A DNA stretch of 64,000 nt from Arion vulgaris (lineage: Eukaryota > Mollusca > Gastropoda > Stylommatophora > Arionidae): positions 52,804,363 to 52,868,362 of the forward strand of contig CM036756.1 in assembly GCA_020796225.1 (NCBI GenBank), read 5' to 3'. Every line of letters starts with the position of its first letter. Position 1 is the stretch's first letter. This document shows, in pieces, positions 11,070 to 22,859 of this stretch. Below the pieces are notes generated by a model. It did not search any database. It had not been told where the DNA came from and saw only the letters and a list, made by a program, of their open reading frames with translations. Position numbers and translations under genes: made by a program.

Positions 11070-14000
11070 TTAACTACTATCATACGCTTACTAATATCAT
11101 ACGCTAACTACTATCATACGCTAACTACTATCATACGCTAACTAATATCATACGCTAACTACTATCGTACGCTAACTACAATCATATGCTAACTACTATC
11201 ATACGCTAACTACTATCATACGCTAACTACTATCATACGCTAACTACTATCATACGCTAACTACTATCATACGCTAACTACTATCATAAGCTAACTACTA
11301 TCATATGCTAACTACTATCATACGCTAACTACTATCATACGCTAACTACAATCATAAGCTAACTACTATCGTACGCTAACTACTATCATAAGCTAACTAC
11401 TATCATACGCTAACTACTATCATACGCTAACTACTATCATAAGCTAACTACTATCATCGCTAACTACTATCATACGCTAACTACTATCATACGCTAACTA
11501 CTATCATACGCTAACTACTATCATACGCTAACTACAATCATATGCTAACTACTATCATACGCTAACTACTATCATACGCTAACTACAATCATAAGCTAAC
11601 TACTATCGTACGCTAACTACAATCATACGCTAACTACTATCATACGCTAACTACTATCATAAGCTAACTACTATCATAAGCTAACTACTATCATACGCTA
11701 ACTACTATCATACGCTAACTACAATCATAAGCTAACTACTATCATACGCTAACTACAATCATAAGCTAACTACTATCATACGCTAACTACTATCATACGC
11801 TAACTACTATCATACGCTAACTACAATCATAAGCTAACTACTATCGTACGCTAACTACTATCATAAGCTAACTACTATCATACGCTAACTACTATCATAC
11901 GCTAACTACTATCATACGCTAACTACTATCATACGCTAACTACTATCATACGCTAACTACTATCATACGCTAACTACTATCATACGCTAACTACTATCAT
12001 ACGCTAACTACTATCATACGCTAACTACTATCATACGCTAACTACTATCATAAGCTAACTACTATCATACGCTAACTACTATCATACGCTAACTACTATC
12101 ATACGCTAACTACTATCATACGCTAACTACTATCATACGCTAACTACTATCATACGCTAACTACTATCATACGCTAACTACTATCATACGCTAACTACTA
12201 TCATACGCTAACTACTATCATACGCTAACTACAATCATAAGCTAACTACTATCATACGCTAACTACAATCATACGCTAACTACTATCATACGCTAACTAC
12301 TATCATAAGCTAACTACTATCATAAGCTAACTACTATCATACGCTAACTACTATCATACGCTAACTACAATCATAAGCTAACTACTATCATACGCTAACT
12401 ACTATCATAAGCTAACTACTATCATCGCTAACTACAATCATAAGCTAACTACTATCATACGCTAACTACAATCATAAGCTAACTACTATCATACGCTAAC
12501 TACTATCATACGCTAACTACTATCATACGCTAACTACTATCATACGCTAACTACTATCATACGCTAACTACTATCATACGCTAACTACAATCATAAGCTA
12601 ACTACTATCGTACGCTAACTACTATCAGTAATAGCTCATACTATCTATCATCGTAATACTACGCTACTCATCATACGCTAACTACTATCATACGCTAACT
12701 ACTATCATCGTACTCTCAACTACTATCAGTCCTATACTACTATCATACGCTAACTACTATCATCGCTACGTACTTCATAAGCTACTCTATCATACGCTAA
12801 CTACTATCATCAGCTAACTACTATCATACGCTAACTACTATCATACGCTAACTACTATCATACGCTAACTACTATCATACGCTAACTACTATCATACGCT
12901 AACTACTATCATACGCTAACTACTATCATACGCTAACTACTATCATACGCTAACTACTATCATACGCTAACTACTATCATACGCTAACTACTATCATACG
13001 CTAACTACTATCATACGCTAACTACTATCATACGCTAACTATCTATACTATCACGCTAACTACTATCATACGCTAACTACTATCATACGCTAACTACTAT
13101 CATACGCTAACTACTATCATACGCTAACTACTATCAACAACTACTCATTAACTACTATCATCAACTTAACTACTATCATACGCTAACTACTATCATAGCT
13201 AACTACTATCATACGCTAACTACTATCATAGCTAACTACTATCATAGCTAACTACTATCATAAGCTAACTACTATCATACGCTAACTACTATCATACGCT
13301 AACTACTATCATACGCTAACTACTATCATACGCTAACTACTATCATACGCTAACTACTATCATAACGCTAACTACTATACGTAACTACTCTCAACTACTA
13401 TCATACGCTAACTACTATCATAAGCTAACTACTATCATACGCTAACTACTATCATACGCTAACTACTATCATACGCTAACTACTATCATACGCTAACTAC
13501 TATCATACGCTAACTACTATCATAAGCTAACTACTATCATCGCTAACTACTATCATACGCTAACTACTATCATCGCTAACTACTATCATCGCTAACTACT
13601 ATCATAAGCTAACTACTATCATCGCTAACTACTATCATACGCTAACTACTATCATACGCTAACTACTATCATAAGCTAACTACTATCATACGCTAACTAC
13701 TATCATACGCTAACTACTATCATACGCTAACTACTATCATACGCTAACTACAATCATACGCTAACTACTATCATACGCTAACTACTATCATAGCTAACTA
13801 CTATCATAGCTAAATACTATCATACGCTAACTACTATCTAGCTAACTACTATCATAAGCTAACTACTATCATACGCTAACTACTATCATAAGCTAACTAC
13901 TATCATAAGCTAACTACTATCATAAGCTAACTACTATCATAAGCTAACTACTATCATAAGCTAACTACTATCATAAGCAATACTATCATACAACTACACA

Positions 14001-14350
14001 TACAATATCATACGCTAACTACTATCATAAGCTAACTACTATCATAAGCTAACTACTATCATACGCTAACTACTATCATAGCTAACTACATCTAGTAACT
14101 ACTATCGCTAACTACTATCATAGCTAACTACTATCGTACTCTACTCTAATAACTAACCTACTATCATACGCTAACTACTATCGACTTAACTCTCAACATA
14201 CTATCATAAGCTACTATCATAGCTAACTATCGTCAGCTAACTACTATCATACTGCTCAACTACTATCGCTACGACCTAACTACAATCATACGCTAACTAC
14301 TATCATACGCTAACTACTATCATACGCTAACTACTATCATACGCTAACTA
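11070..14350. repeat. 17-bp satellite array, about 190 copies
   Basis: The unit is CATACGCTAACTACTAT (for example 12842-12858 in another phase). Variants CATAAGC, CATATGC, CGTACGC and ACAATCAT recur in short groups. The array edges decay gradually (11070-11160; 14290-14350). The stretches 12620-12800, 13020-13400 and 13960-14290 carry many small deletions unlike the clean stretches between them. Non-coding. Confidence 0.95.
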
Positions 14351-14482
14351 ATGGTGTACGCTGACTACTGTGGTATATTATATACCGAATAGAAATGCAT
14401 CTATCGCTTCATTTATACTTAGAAAAACAAAAAGTAACTGAAATGACTAAAGTAACGGATACTCGCATAGTTTCTGACCGGT

Positions 14483-15275
14483 AACTAAAATCGATACAGT
14501 GTTACGGTCAACAATCACAAAAAGGGATTCAGAAATTATTAAGAGAAGTGAAAGATAAAAGCGAAAAACACAATCTATATCTCAATGTGACAAAAACAAA
14601 ATTAATAACAACAGATAAAACGAACATGCCAAATGATATTTTTATCAATGGAGAGAAAGTAGAAAATGTGAACAGTTTTGAATATCTTGGTTCACTGCTA
14701 ACAACAGATGGAAATGGGATGAAGGAAATTAAAAGAAGAACAAACATGGCTTTACAAAGAATTAAACAACTCAAAACAGTATGGAACGGAACTGATAACA
14801 AAACAAAGATCAGAATACTAAGAACATGCATATTCCCAGTGGCAACGTATGGGTGTGAAGCATGGGCATTTAATAAAGCAGTGGAAAAACATATATGTGC
14901 TTTTGAATATAAGTGTTACAGAAGAGTCCTTAGTATATCTTCGACAGAGAAGAGAACAAATAGATCTATCCAGAAAGAACTCAAAATCAAAGAAAACTGG
15001 CTGATGCTACAAATAAGAAAGAGAAAATTGAGATATTTTGGAGATATAAAAGACATGAAGGGCGGGAGAAGACCAGCATGGAAGGAGGTATACCGGCAAA
15101 GACAAGAAGAAGAAGACCACGGAGAAGATGGATTCAGGATGTAACTGGTGGTTTGAACATGACGGCTGCAGAGGCAGGACATCTGGCCTATGAGAGAGAA
15201 GTTCCGGAGGACTGTTGGGGTGGCAAAGTTCTGCTCAGGACAAGCTATTTGATGATGATGATAAACTAAAATCGA
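14483..15275 (+). mobile_element. 5'-truncated LINE insertion with 12-bp target-site duplication
   Basis: The 12-bp AACTAAAATCGA occurs at 14483-14494 and again at 15264-15275, bracketing a 769-bp LINE 3' end whose tail is (GAT)n (15249-15262). That is the signature of target-primed reverse transcription. The insert starts immediately after the catalytic YAD of the RT would have been (DTVLLSTITKG can be read at about 14494), so truncation falls inside the RT domain. Confidence 0.85.
14495..15263 (+). pseudogene. LINE ORF2 3' fragment (RT thumb region to C-terminus)
   Basis: The 198-aa frame 14548-15144 reads SEKHNLYLNVTKTKL, FEYLGSLLT, RTCIFPVATYGCEAW, KENWLMLQIRKRKLRYFG, and the protein then continues in a second frame (15078-15269: RRRPRRRWIQDVTGGLNM, then EDCWGGKVLLRTSYL). 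These are hallmarks of the region after the RT active site in LINE ORF2 proteins. A frameshift near 15080 splits it, and the RT active site is missing. It is the least rearranged copy of the family whose pieces are also at 2215-5968 and 63197-64000, so it serves as the reference for identifying array units. Clade is left open. Confidence 0.85.
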
Positions 15276-15295
15276 GTATACTGAAAGTAATTTAT

Positions 15296-15611
15296 ATACT
15301 AACATATTAACTAAAACAAAGTTTGTAACTGCTACATGCCAATACCAGATACTAACATATTAACTAAAACAAAGTTTGTAACTGCTACATGCCAATACCA
15401 GATACTAACATATTAACTAAAACAAAGTTATTCTTGGATTCTCCGAAAGGAGTTAATTCTTATTTTTCATGTTTGTTGGCCTACACACTCTGATATAACC
15501 AATAAAAGGTTCGCCTTAGGTTGAAAGGGCGTGCCTCGGCTTAAAGAGGCTTTAATCCCTTACTTAACAAACAAACAAACAAAGTTTGTAACTGCTACAT
15601 GCCAATACCAG
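15296..15611. repeat. 53-bp unit in three copies, the third split by an insertion
   Basis: Copies at 15296-15348 and 15349-15401 are identical. A third starts at 15402, is interrupted after 15429, and its remainder resumes at 15587. The insertion is therefore younger than the triplication. Confidence 0.85.
15430..15576 (+). mobile_element. Small retroelement insertion with (AAAC)n tail and 10-bp duplication
   Basis: AAACAAAGTT is present at 15420-15429 and 15577-15586, on both sides of a 147-bp segment ending CTTACTTAACAAACAAAC. No open frame. Tail plus short direct repeat indicate retroposition of a SINE or the 3' end of a LINE (it contains AAAGGTTCGCCTTAGG and TTAAAGAGGCTTTAATCCC). The A-rich target makes the duplication length uncertain by a few bases. 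Confidence 0.6.
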
Positions 15612-15612
15612 A

Positions 15613-16396
15613 TAGTTAGTTAGTTAGTTTGTTCCTTTCGTGCCAAAGGCGGCACATAGGGCAGAGGTTTAGATCTCCATGTGATACGGTTCTTTGCTAA
15701 CAGTTGCAGATCTTGTATGGTTTTACATCCCAATAGTTTACTTTCTTGTTGGATGGTTCTTCGAAGAGTGGTCTTTGGTCTTCCACGTTTTCTTTTCCCA
15801 ACTGGTGACCACATAAGGACTTGTCGATTTAGTCTCTGTTCGTCTGATCTAAGCACATGACCTAAATATTTCCACCGTCGTTTCCTTATAATATTTGATA
15901 TGGGTTGTTGGTGTGTTCTATCTCTCACTGTGTTGTTAGAAACGAAATCACTCCATTTGACTTTTAATAATTTTCGTAGACATTTATTCTCAAAGTTGTC
16001 CAGTTTCTTATCAATTTTCTTTGTTGATTTCCAACTTCCACAACCGTAGGTCAGTACAGGAATCACACATGACCTAAACAATTTAACTTTTGTGCATATA
16101 CTAAAGTCTTGAGATTGCCAGATATTCGTTAATTTAGTGAAGGCACTAGCTGCTATAGCAATACGAGAGTTTATTTCTTTCATCGTGTCTCCGTTGTTTG
16201 ACACTTTACTACCCAAATATGTAAAATGTTCAACTTTCTCCAGTGTTTGGCCATTTATTACGATGTTGTCTGTCGAGTTTGTGAGGTCCATAATTTTGGT
16301 CTTGGCAGAATTGATCTGGAGACCAACCTGTTCTGCAAGTGTGCAAAGATTGCTCGTTAGTTTGTGGGTTGCTTGTGTAGTTGAATTCAATAGCAG
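15613..16396 (-). pseudogene. Second-family LINE ORF2 C-terminal fragment
   Basis: The 256-aa minus-strand frame 15620-16390 is open throughout. It includes GLQINSAKTKIMDLTNS, VEHFTYLGSKVS, CVIPVLTYGCGSWKST, RRWKYLGHVLR, GKRKRGRPKTTLRRTI and AKNRITWRS. This is the post-RT region of a LINE ORF2 protein of a family different from 14495-15263. The 3' end runs into a (AACT)n tail (15613-15629 as TTAG on the plus strand) directly beside the 53-bp repeats. It begins just downstream of the RT catalytic motif, so the copy is 5'-truncated. The uninterrupted frame suggests a fairly recent insertion. No target-site duplication was resolved. Confidence 0.85.
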
Positions 16397-16853
16397 GCTA
16401 AAGTTTCATATTGATTACAGGGAACTGGAGAACTGAGACAATATTCCTAACTGGAACAAAGTTAATAAGTGGTAGTTGTCGCATACAGGATAAAGATAAA
16501 ACAACTGACTGCTATGCTCTTACTGAAACGTTTTATCTTCATGTGCCTACGCATTGCATAGTAGTTTTCAGAGAATATATCTATATCTTTGTTTCGACCA
16601 TTACCTGCTTCTTTCTGCGAACAAAGGGCAGTTTGTACGGAGACATGTACATTTTTGAAACTATGATTTACATGTACAAAACGAATTGTGGCAACAGAAC
16701 AAGTATTTGTCATGTAACTGGTAACTATTCTCCAGTCTTGTTCGTTACTAGTAAACAATTGTCAAAGAAACATCATCGTTTAAAAGTAAAAATAAAATAT
16801 GGAATTCCAAGTTATACAGTTAACTAATATACGAATGTTAAATTCGATTTAAG
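16397..16853. other. Unique stretch, no gene recognised
   Basis: Overlapping open frames on both strands (16411-16827 plus; 16462-16758 minus) have no recognisable motif, no initiation or splice context that favours either, and opposite-strand overlap, so neither is called. Confidence 0.45.
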
Positions 16854-17810
16854 GGAAGACTACAGTAAAACTATGTAGCAATGTAAGGGAAGACTGCAGT
16901 AAAACTATGTAGCAATGTAAGGAAGACTACAGTAAAACTATGTAGCAATGTAAGGAAGACTACAGTAAAACTATGTAGCAATGTAAGGGAAGACTGCAGT
17001 AAAACTATGTAGCAATGTAAGGAAGACTACAGTAAAACTATGTAGCAATGTAAGGGAAGACTGCAGTAAAACTATGTAGCAATGTAAGGAAAGACTGCAG
17101 TAAAACTATGTAGCAATGTAAGGAAGACTACAGTAAAACTATGTAGCAATGTAAGGGAAGACTACAGTAAAACTATATAGCAATGTAAGGGAAGACTACA
17201 GTAAAACTATGTAGCAATGTAAGGAAGACTACAGTAAAACTATGTAGCAATGTAAGGAAGACTGCAGTAAAACTATGTAGCAATGTAAGGGAAGACTGCA
17301 GTAAAACTATGTAGCAATGTAAGGAAAGACTGCAGTAAAACTATGTAGCAATGTAAGGAAGACTACAGTAAAACTATGTAGCAATGTAAGGGAAGACTAC
17401 AGTAAAACATGACAATGTAGAAGCTCAGTAACATAGCAATGTAAGGAAGACTACAGTAAAACTATGTAGCAATGTAAGGAAGACTGCAGTAAAACTATGT
17501 AGCAATGTAAGGAAGACTGCAGTAAAACTATGTAGCAATGTAAGGGAAGACTACAGTAAAAATATGTAGCAATGTAAGGAAGACTACAGTAAAACTATGT
17601 AGCAATGTAAGGGAAGACTGCAGTAAAACTATGTAACAATATAAGGGAAGACTGCAGTAAAACTATGTAGCAATGTAAGGAAGACTACAGTAAAACTATG
17701 TAGCAATGTAAGGAAGACTACAGTAAAACTATGTAGCAATGTAAGGGAAGACTGCAGTAAAACTATGTAACAATATAAGGGAAGACTGCAGTAAAACTAT
17801 ATAGCAATGG
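16854..17810. repeat. 33/34-bp minisatellite array
   Basis: About 28 units containing CAGTAAAACTATGTAGCAAT. The unit is 33 bp with GGAAGAC and 34 bp with GGGAAGAC, and GACTACAG and GACTGCAG forms are mixed. Short blocks of unit types are repeated along the array, showing multi-unit duplication. One damaged unit lies at about 17405-17440. Confidence 0.95.
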
Positions 17811-17820
17811 CGACATACGT

Positions 17821-17917
17821 AAAAACAAAGTACTGTAGTTTTACAAAATACAATAACAATAACCAGCAATGTATCTTCATTATTTTGTATTTTGTAAGAT
17901 TACAGTACTTTGTTTTT
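17821..17917. repeat. Inverted repeat with arms of about 36 bp and a 23-nt loop
   Basis: Left arm 17821-17856 (AAAAACAAAGTACTGTAG then TTTTACAAAATACAATAA) is nearly the reverse complement of the right arm 17880-17917 (TTATTTTGTATTTTGTAA then GATTACAGTACTTTGTTTTT), with a few mismatches and small bulges. It directly abuts the end of the 33/34-bp array. It could be a small fold-back element or a hairpin RNA source; no flanking target duplication was identified. Confidence 0.75.
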
Positions 17918-17939
17918 TAAATATTTCAAATGTTAAATT

Positions 17940-18025
17940 TCAATGTTTGATCACTATTAACATATGACAGCGAGTGTTGCAAAAATGTCAATGTGTGATC
18001 ACTATTAACATGACAGCGAGTGTTG
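17940..18025. repeat. Short direct duplication of about 38 bp
   Basis: Two near copies (17940-17978 and 17989-18025) sharing TGATCACTATTAACAT and GACAGCGAGTGTTG. It is located between the hairpin and a LINE remnant. Confidence 0.8.
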
Positions 18026-18157
18026 GGGGAATAATGATTTAAGATAAAGAAAGTAAACTAAATTAATTTGACAAATGATATCTGCAAAAAAATAATAAAC
18101 ATAAAATAGGACGAATTCAGTAGAGGTGAATAAATCAAAGAAATATCTAATCAACCA

Positions 18158-18510
18158 ATGATAACAACTGTTTGAAGAAATAGAAGATGATAATACATTG
18201 AGCATACTCTGAGAAGAAGTAATTAAAATGATAACAACTGTTTGAAGAAATAGAAGATGACAATACATTGAGCATACTCTGAGAAGAAATAATTCAAGAA
18301 TCACAAAGCAGACACTGGAGAGGAAGCAAAGGTTAAAGACAAAAAGAACTACCTAGGAAAACCATGAAAGAACTACCGAAAGCGAGAAATAATCAGACTC
18401 ACTTTCATAAAAGAGATTGAACGAGTTGCACAGGATAGAGTGGTACGGATCAATTGCTAGCATACGTTATGTTACGTGTAACGGTACGAGAGGATTATAG
18501 CAGTAAAAAA
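18158..18510 (+). pseudogene. LINE ORF2 C-terminal remnant with a 70-bp tandem duplication
   Basis: A 70-bp segment is present twice (18158-18227, 18228-18297). From 18275 the plus strand reads, across frameshifts, HTLRRNNSRITKQTLERK, then IKEIERVAQDRVV, typical of a LINE ORF2 tail. The same family occurs on the minus strand at 46880-47330: GTTGC..AGGATAGAGTGGT and the following TATGT..AG.GTAACGGTA are shared. Decayed and non-functional. Confidence 0.55.
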
Positions 18511-19110
18511 CAACTCATTACTAGCGAATTAAACCGGATATGGTATTCGAGTAACGGATAGTTACTATTCGCACATCATTGGTAAGTACGGAACAGGCAA
18601 TAAAAAATCAACGCTAAACACAGATGTAGAACGAGTACAAGAGAAAATATGCTACATCAATAACGTGGAACAAACGGTGGACTGTTCACATAATTATCGA
18701 ATAGAAAATTGAATATCTAGTTAATGCAATAATGTCTGCGCTGTCAGACATTGGCTAGCATTTAACGTCATCAATTTTCTATCTTCAATGCCGTCTATCA
18801 GTTATATTCCTGAATTTCATCCTTCGTATCATGTTCTGCTTTGTATTATTTTATTTGTCTTTCATGTATTGTTTTTTTCATTGAATGAAACTTTTATGAC
18901 GAATTGCTAAAACATAAATTTCCTCAAAGTAAGCCTCCCACCCTCAGCTACCGACCAAAAAAAAAAAAGCAACAAATAGATAAACCTCTCACTAATCTGT
19001 ATGATAATCTGCTTATGAGATTTAATATTTATTAGCTGTTCATCTCTGCCGTTTTTTTCCTTCTTAATATTAGCCAAAGATGACATTTTCGATTCGCGTG
19101 TAATCAGCAT
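18511..19110. other. Unique AT-rich stretch, no gene seen
   Basis: No recognisable open frame. A short A-run (18957-18969) and T-rich tracts only. Confidence 0.4.
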
Positions 19111-19940
19111 TGCTATGATATCTATCACATGATGAATATAAACAAACTCGCTATGATATCACATGATGAATATAAACAACATCGATATGATATCACATGA
19201 TGAATATAAACAACATCGATATGATATCACATGATGAATATAAACAACATCGCTATGATATCTATCACATGATGAATATAAACAACGTCGCTACGATATC
19301 TATCACATGATGAATATAAACAACATCGCTATGATATCTCATGATGAATATAAACAACATCGCTATGATATCTATCACATGATGAATATAAACAACGTCG
19401 CTACGATATCTATCACATGATGAATATAAACAATATCGATATGATATCACATGATGAATATAAACAACGTCGATATGATATCTATCACATGATGAATATA
19501 AACAACGTCGCTACGATATCTATCACATGATGAATATAAACAACATCGCTATGATATCTATCACATGATGAATATAAACAACGTCGATATGATATCACAT
19601 GATGAATATAAACAACATCGCTTTGATATCACGTGATGAATATAAACAACATCGATATGATATCTCATGATGAATATAAACAACGTCGATATGATATCAC
19701 ATGATGAATATAAACAACGTCGCTACGATATCTATCACATGATGAATATAAACAACGTCGCTATGATATCTATCACATGATGAATATAAACAATATCGAT
19801 ATGATATCACATGATGAATATAAACAACGTCGATATGATATCACATGATGAATATAAACAACGTCGATATGATATCACATGATGAATGTAAACAACGTCG
19901 CTATGATATCTATCACATGATGAATCGATCACATGATGAA
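19111..19940. repeat. 34/38-bp minisatellite array
   Basis: About 23 units. The core is CACATGATGAATATAAACAA followed by (C/T)RTCG(C/A)TA. The 34-bp form has GATATCACATG and the 38-bp form GATATCTATCACATG, a 4-bp TATC difference. ATCGATATGATATC gives frequent short palindromes. Small minus-strand frames (MISYRYCLYSSCDR type) are repeat by-products. Confidence 0.95.
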
Positions 19941-20032
19941 TATATGAAAAATAGAAGTTGTACGACGCAATATTCGCCATCAGGCAGTTAGTGGAAAGGA
20001 CTGTCGAATCTGACAAACACCTATACATGGAC

Positions 20033-20330
20033 CAGGTTCATGGACCAGGAAAAATCGTTCGACCGCGTAGATAGAAATACATTGTGGAATGTATTGTCAA
20101 TCTATGGAGATAATGACCACCTAATTAATCTATGCAAGAGCCTCTATATAAACAGCCAGGTAGAACAAAGATAGGTCTATCAGAAACGTTCCACACAGGG
20201 TCAAGAGTAAGACAAGGATGCGTACTATTCTGTTCACTACATATATCGATCAAATATATGAAATAAATAGCTAACACCAGTGAAGGGAATAACTTTTGGA
20301 AACTCTTAAACGAATTTCTTTTTGTGGAGA
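20033..20330 (+). pseudogene. LINE reverse transcriptase fragment (fingers and palm, before the catalytic DD)
   Basis: Read across at least two frameshifts: FMDQEKSFDRVDRNTLWNVL, then SLYINSQV, GSRVRQGCVL, TTYIDQIYEI, and NTSEGNNFWKLLNEFLF. The F.D.EK.FD.V....LW and RQGC(V/L)L blocks are conserved RT motifs. The fragment stops where the catalytic FADD should follow; a fragment of what looks like the same family starting just before FADD lies at 21226. Either one copy was split by the 79-bp array or these are two truncated copies; the short overlap (NE-LLF is present in both) favours two. Confidence 0.7.
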
Positions 20331-20599
20331 CATTTTTTTGTTTGGGTGTGATGAGAATTCTTATAACAAAGATTAGAAACCACAAAGAAACGAAATATAT
20401 TTTAGCTTACAAGAATGCTCTCATAATACAAGCTTCACATTTTTTTGCTAATATAGGTTTAACGAAGCCTATGAAATAACGAACATGATGAGATTAATCT
20501 AATAAATAAGTTTTAAAAAACACATGTTGTATAGCGCATATCCCAGATTATGTTGGACGTTAGATGGTTCTCCGGTTGATTAGTGATTTTAATGTAGTC
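20331..20599. other. Unique spacer
   Basis: AT-rich sequence between the RT fragment and the 79-bp array; no recognised feature. Confidence 0.35.
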
Positions 20600-21225
20600 A
20601 GGTACATACATGGAAGGATAAACAAAACTCGTAGTTTCTTCAGAGATCAACCATTACCAAGCATGAAATTCATTAGCCAGGTACATACATGGAGGGATAA
20701 ACAAAACTCGCAGTTTCTTCAGAGATCAACCATTACCAAGCATGAACTTCATTAGCCAGGTACATACATGGAGAGGTAAACAAAACTCGTAGTTTCTTCA
20801 GAGATCAACCATTAGCAAGCATGAACTTAATTAGCCAGGTACATACATGGAGAGGTAAACAAAACTCGTAGTTTCTTCAGATATCAACCATTACCAAGCA
20901 TGAAATTCATTAGCCGGGTACATACATGGAGGGATAAACAAAACTCGCAGTTTCTTCAGAGATCAACCATTACCAAGCATGGACTTCATTAGCCATGTAC
21001 ATACATGGAGAGGTAAACAAAACTCGTAGTTTCTTCAGAGATCAACAATTAGCAAGCATGAACTTAATTAGCCAGGTACATACATGGAGAGGTAAACAAA
21101 ACTCGCAGGTTCTTCAAAGATCAACTATTACCTAGCATGAACTTCATGGAGAGGTAAACAAAACTCGTAGTTTCTTCAGAGATCAACCATTACCAAGCAT
21201 GGACTTCATTAGCCAGGTACATACA
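20600..21225. repeat. 79-bp array, left part
   Basis: About eight units of 79 bp (20600, 20679, 20758 and so on), each with AGGTACATACATGGAG, AAACAAAACTCG and TTTCTTCAGAGATCAACCAT. One unit near 21130-21150 has a deletion. The last unit stops abruptly at GTACATACA, where LINE sequence begins. The same repeat resumes at 22062. Confidence 0.93.
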
Positions 21226-22060
21226 AGACAGATAACAACCTCGATAACAACAACTAAAATTTAATAAACGAATTACTCTTTGCAGATGATCAGAGTATAA
21301 TTTACAACAACGAACACAAGCTTCAACAACACATAAATGCACTGCAAGCGACATGCGAAAAATATGACATGAAAATTAACACCTCCAAAACAGGTCATGA
21401 CAATAAGTAGGTCAACAGGTCAACTAAATATACACGTGAATAATGTCAAAATACAACAGACTCCAGAATTCAAATATCTCGGAGTATATTCACAGCAAAT
21501 GGAAAGATGGACAGAGAAATCGAAACTAGATGCCAGAAGGCAAACGCAGTGACATACCAACTGTCACCACTATTAAAACATCCAAGCATTAACATGGCAG
21601 TCAAACGACAACTGATAAACTGCATATTTATTCCAACTCTCTGCTATCAGTGCCAAACATGGCCCTGACTAAGACACAAGAAAGAAAGATTACAGCATGT
21701 GAAATGAGATGTCTACGAAAAGCTGTCAACGTTACAAGGAGAGATAGAGTGCGAAACGAGAATATCAGAATCATCGTTGGTACTATACCATGCATACAGT
21801 ACATCGAGAAGTAAAGAATCAAGTGGTTCTCCATCTAATGAGAATGGAACCACATTTACTACCATCACGTGCCTACAATAATCGACGCTCAGGGCGCAGA
21901 GCACGAGACAGGCCAAGAACACGATGGATAGATAACATCTCAGAGTCCCTGCGAAAGCATGGACTGACAACGTCACGCGCAACACACCTGGCACAAGATA
22001 GAAAACTAAATTTCCTCACGACGCTTCACGTGCAAATGTGGTTAAGATAAGATAAGATTT
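21226..22060 (+). pseudogene. LINE ORF2 fragment inserted into the 79-bp array
   Basis: Frame-shifted but readable: INELLFADDQSIIYNNEHKL (catalytic FADD at about 21279-21290), YDMKINTSKT, EFKYLG, MDREIETRCQKAN, IFIPTLCYQCQTW, CEMRCLRKAVNVTRRDRVRN, then the 86-aa frame 21790-22050 with LMRMEPHLL, RARDRPRTRWIDNISESLRK and LAQDRK. It covers the RT active site to the C-terminus and ends in (GATAA)n (22047-22060). The flanking 79-bp array units match each other across the break, so the LINE inserted into a pre-existing array and was 5'-truncated on arrival. Several frameshifts and stops. Confidence 0.8.
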
Positions 22061-22061
22061 G

Positions 22062-22275
22062 AAGAGTAAACAAAACTCGTAGTTTCTTCAGAGATCAACC
22101 ATTAGCAAGCATGAACTTCATTAGCCAGGTACATACATGGAGAGGTAAACAAAACTCGCAGGTTCTTCAAAGATCAACCATTACCCAGCATGAACTTCAT
22201 TAGCCAGGTACATACATGGAGGGATAAACAAAACTAGTAGTTTCTTCAGAGATCAACCATCGGTAAGCATGAACT
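22062..22275. repeat. 79-bp array, right part
   Basis: Just under three units of the same 79-bp repeat as 20600-21225, resuming in mid-unit at GTAAACAAAACTCGTAG. The last unit decays near 22275. Confidence 0.9.
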
Positions 22276-22859
22276 TCACATTTTTAAACATACTGACTTA
22301 ATTTTTATGCAAAACATTTATTCAATTTGAACATTGTAGCAATTGTTGCGTATATATTTTTCAGACTGCATAACTATGCTATTTGTAACATGATTTAACT
22401 GACACTTATCTATTTGAATTATGTATACGTACAGACTGATATTTAGATGATGTAAATGACATTATCAGATCAGATGCTTCATCTGCTACCGTATGACAGT
22501 TGACGGTACTATCTGTAATTGTCAAACTCACTGCGTTATTAGGATGGGGGAAAAGGGAGGAAAGTTCCGGGAATAAAGCCTGACAGAAAATCGCCACTGC
22601 CTTCGAGGTCAGCAAGATTATGCAGAAGGCGAGAGGAGTAAACATTGGCTACACATTCGGAGGGAAGGACTCTAAGAAATTTGATGGTTAGTTGTTATTC
22701 ATTCCATTTTTTGACATCTCTTGCAAAGCCAGTTTGATTCCAAATCTTTGTCTTTCCTTTGGATGAAAGCAGTAGGGTTTGTGTGGGCTAAAAAGGCAGA
22801 GATGGGGAGGGGGTTTGTGCAAAGGGAGCAGGACTCATTCCTCATATTAACATATTAAC
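22276..22859. other. Unique stretch, no gene recognised
   Basis: No supported open frame; the 79-aa minus frame 22406-22645 has no recognisable motif. Part of 22550-22690 is less AT-rich and could be old transposon sequence. Confidence 0.35.

Noticed and set aside
11070..14350. Telomere-like or interstitial telomeric repeat
   Set aside because: The 17-bp unit has no TTAGGG-type or TTAGG-type core on either strand.
14529..15305. Minus-strand frames opposite the LINE copy
   Set aside because: The plus strand contains unmistakable LINE ORF2 motifs; the minus frames are shadows.
16411..16827. 138-aa plus-strand open frame
   Set aside because: No recognisable motif, and a similar-sized frame lies on the opposite strand; splice or start context does not favour it.
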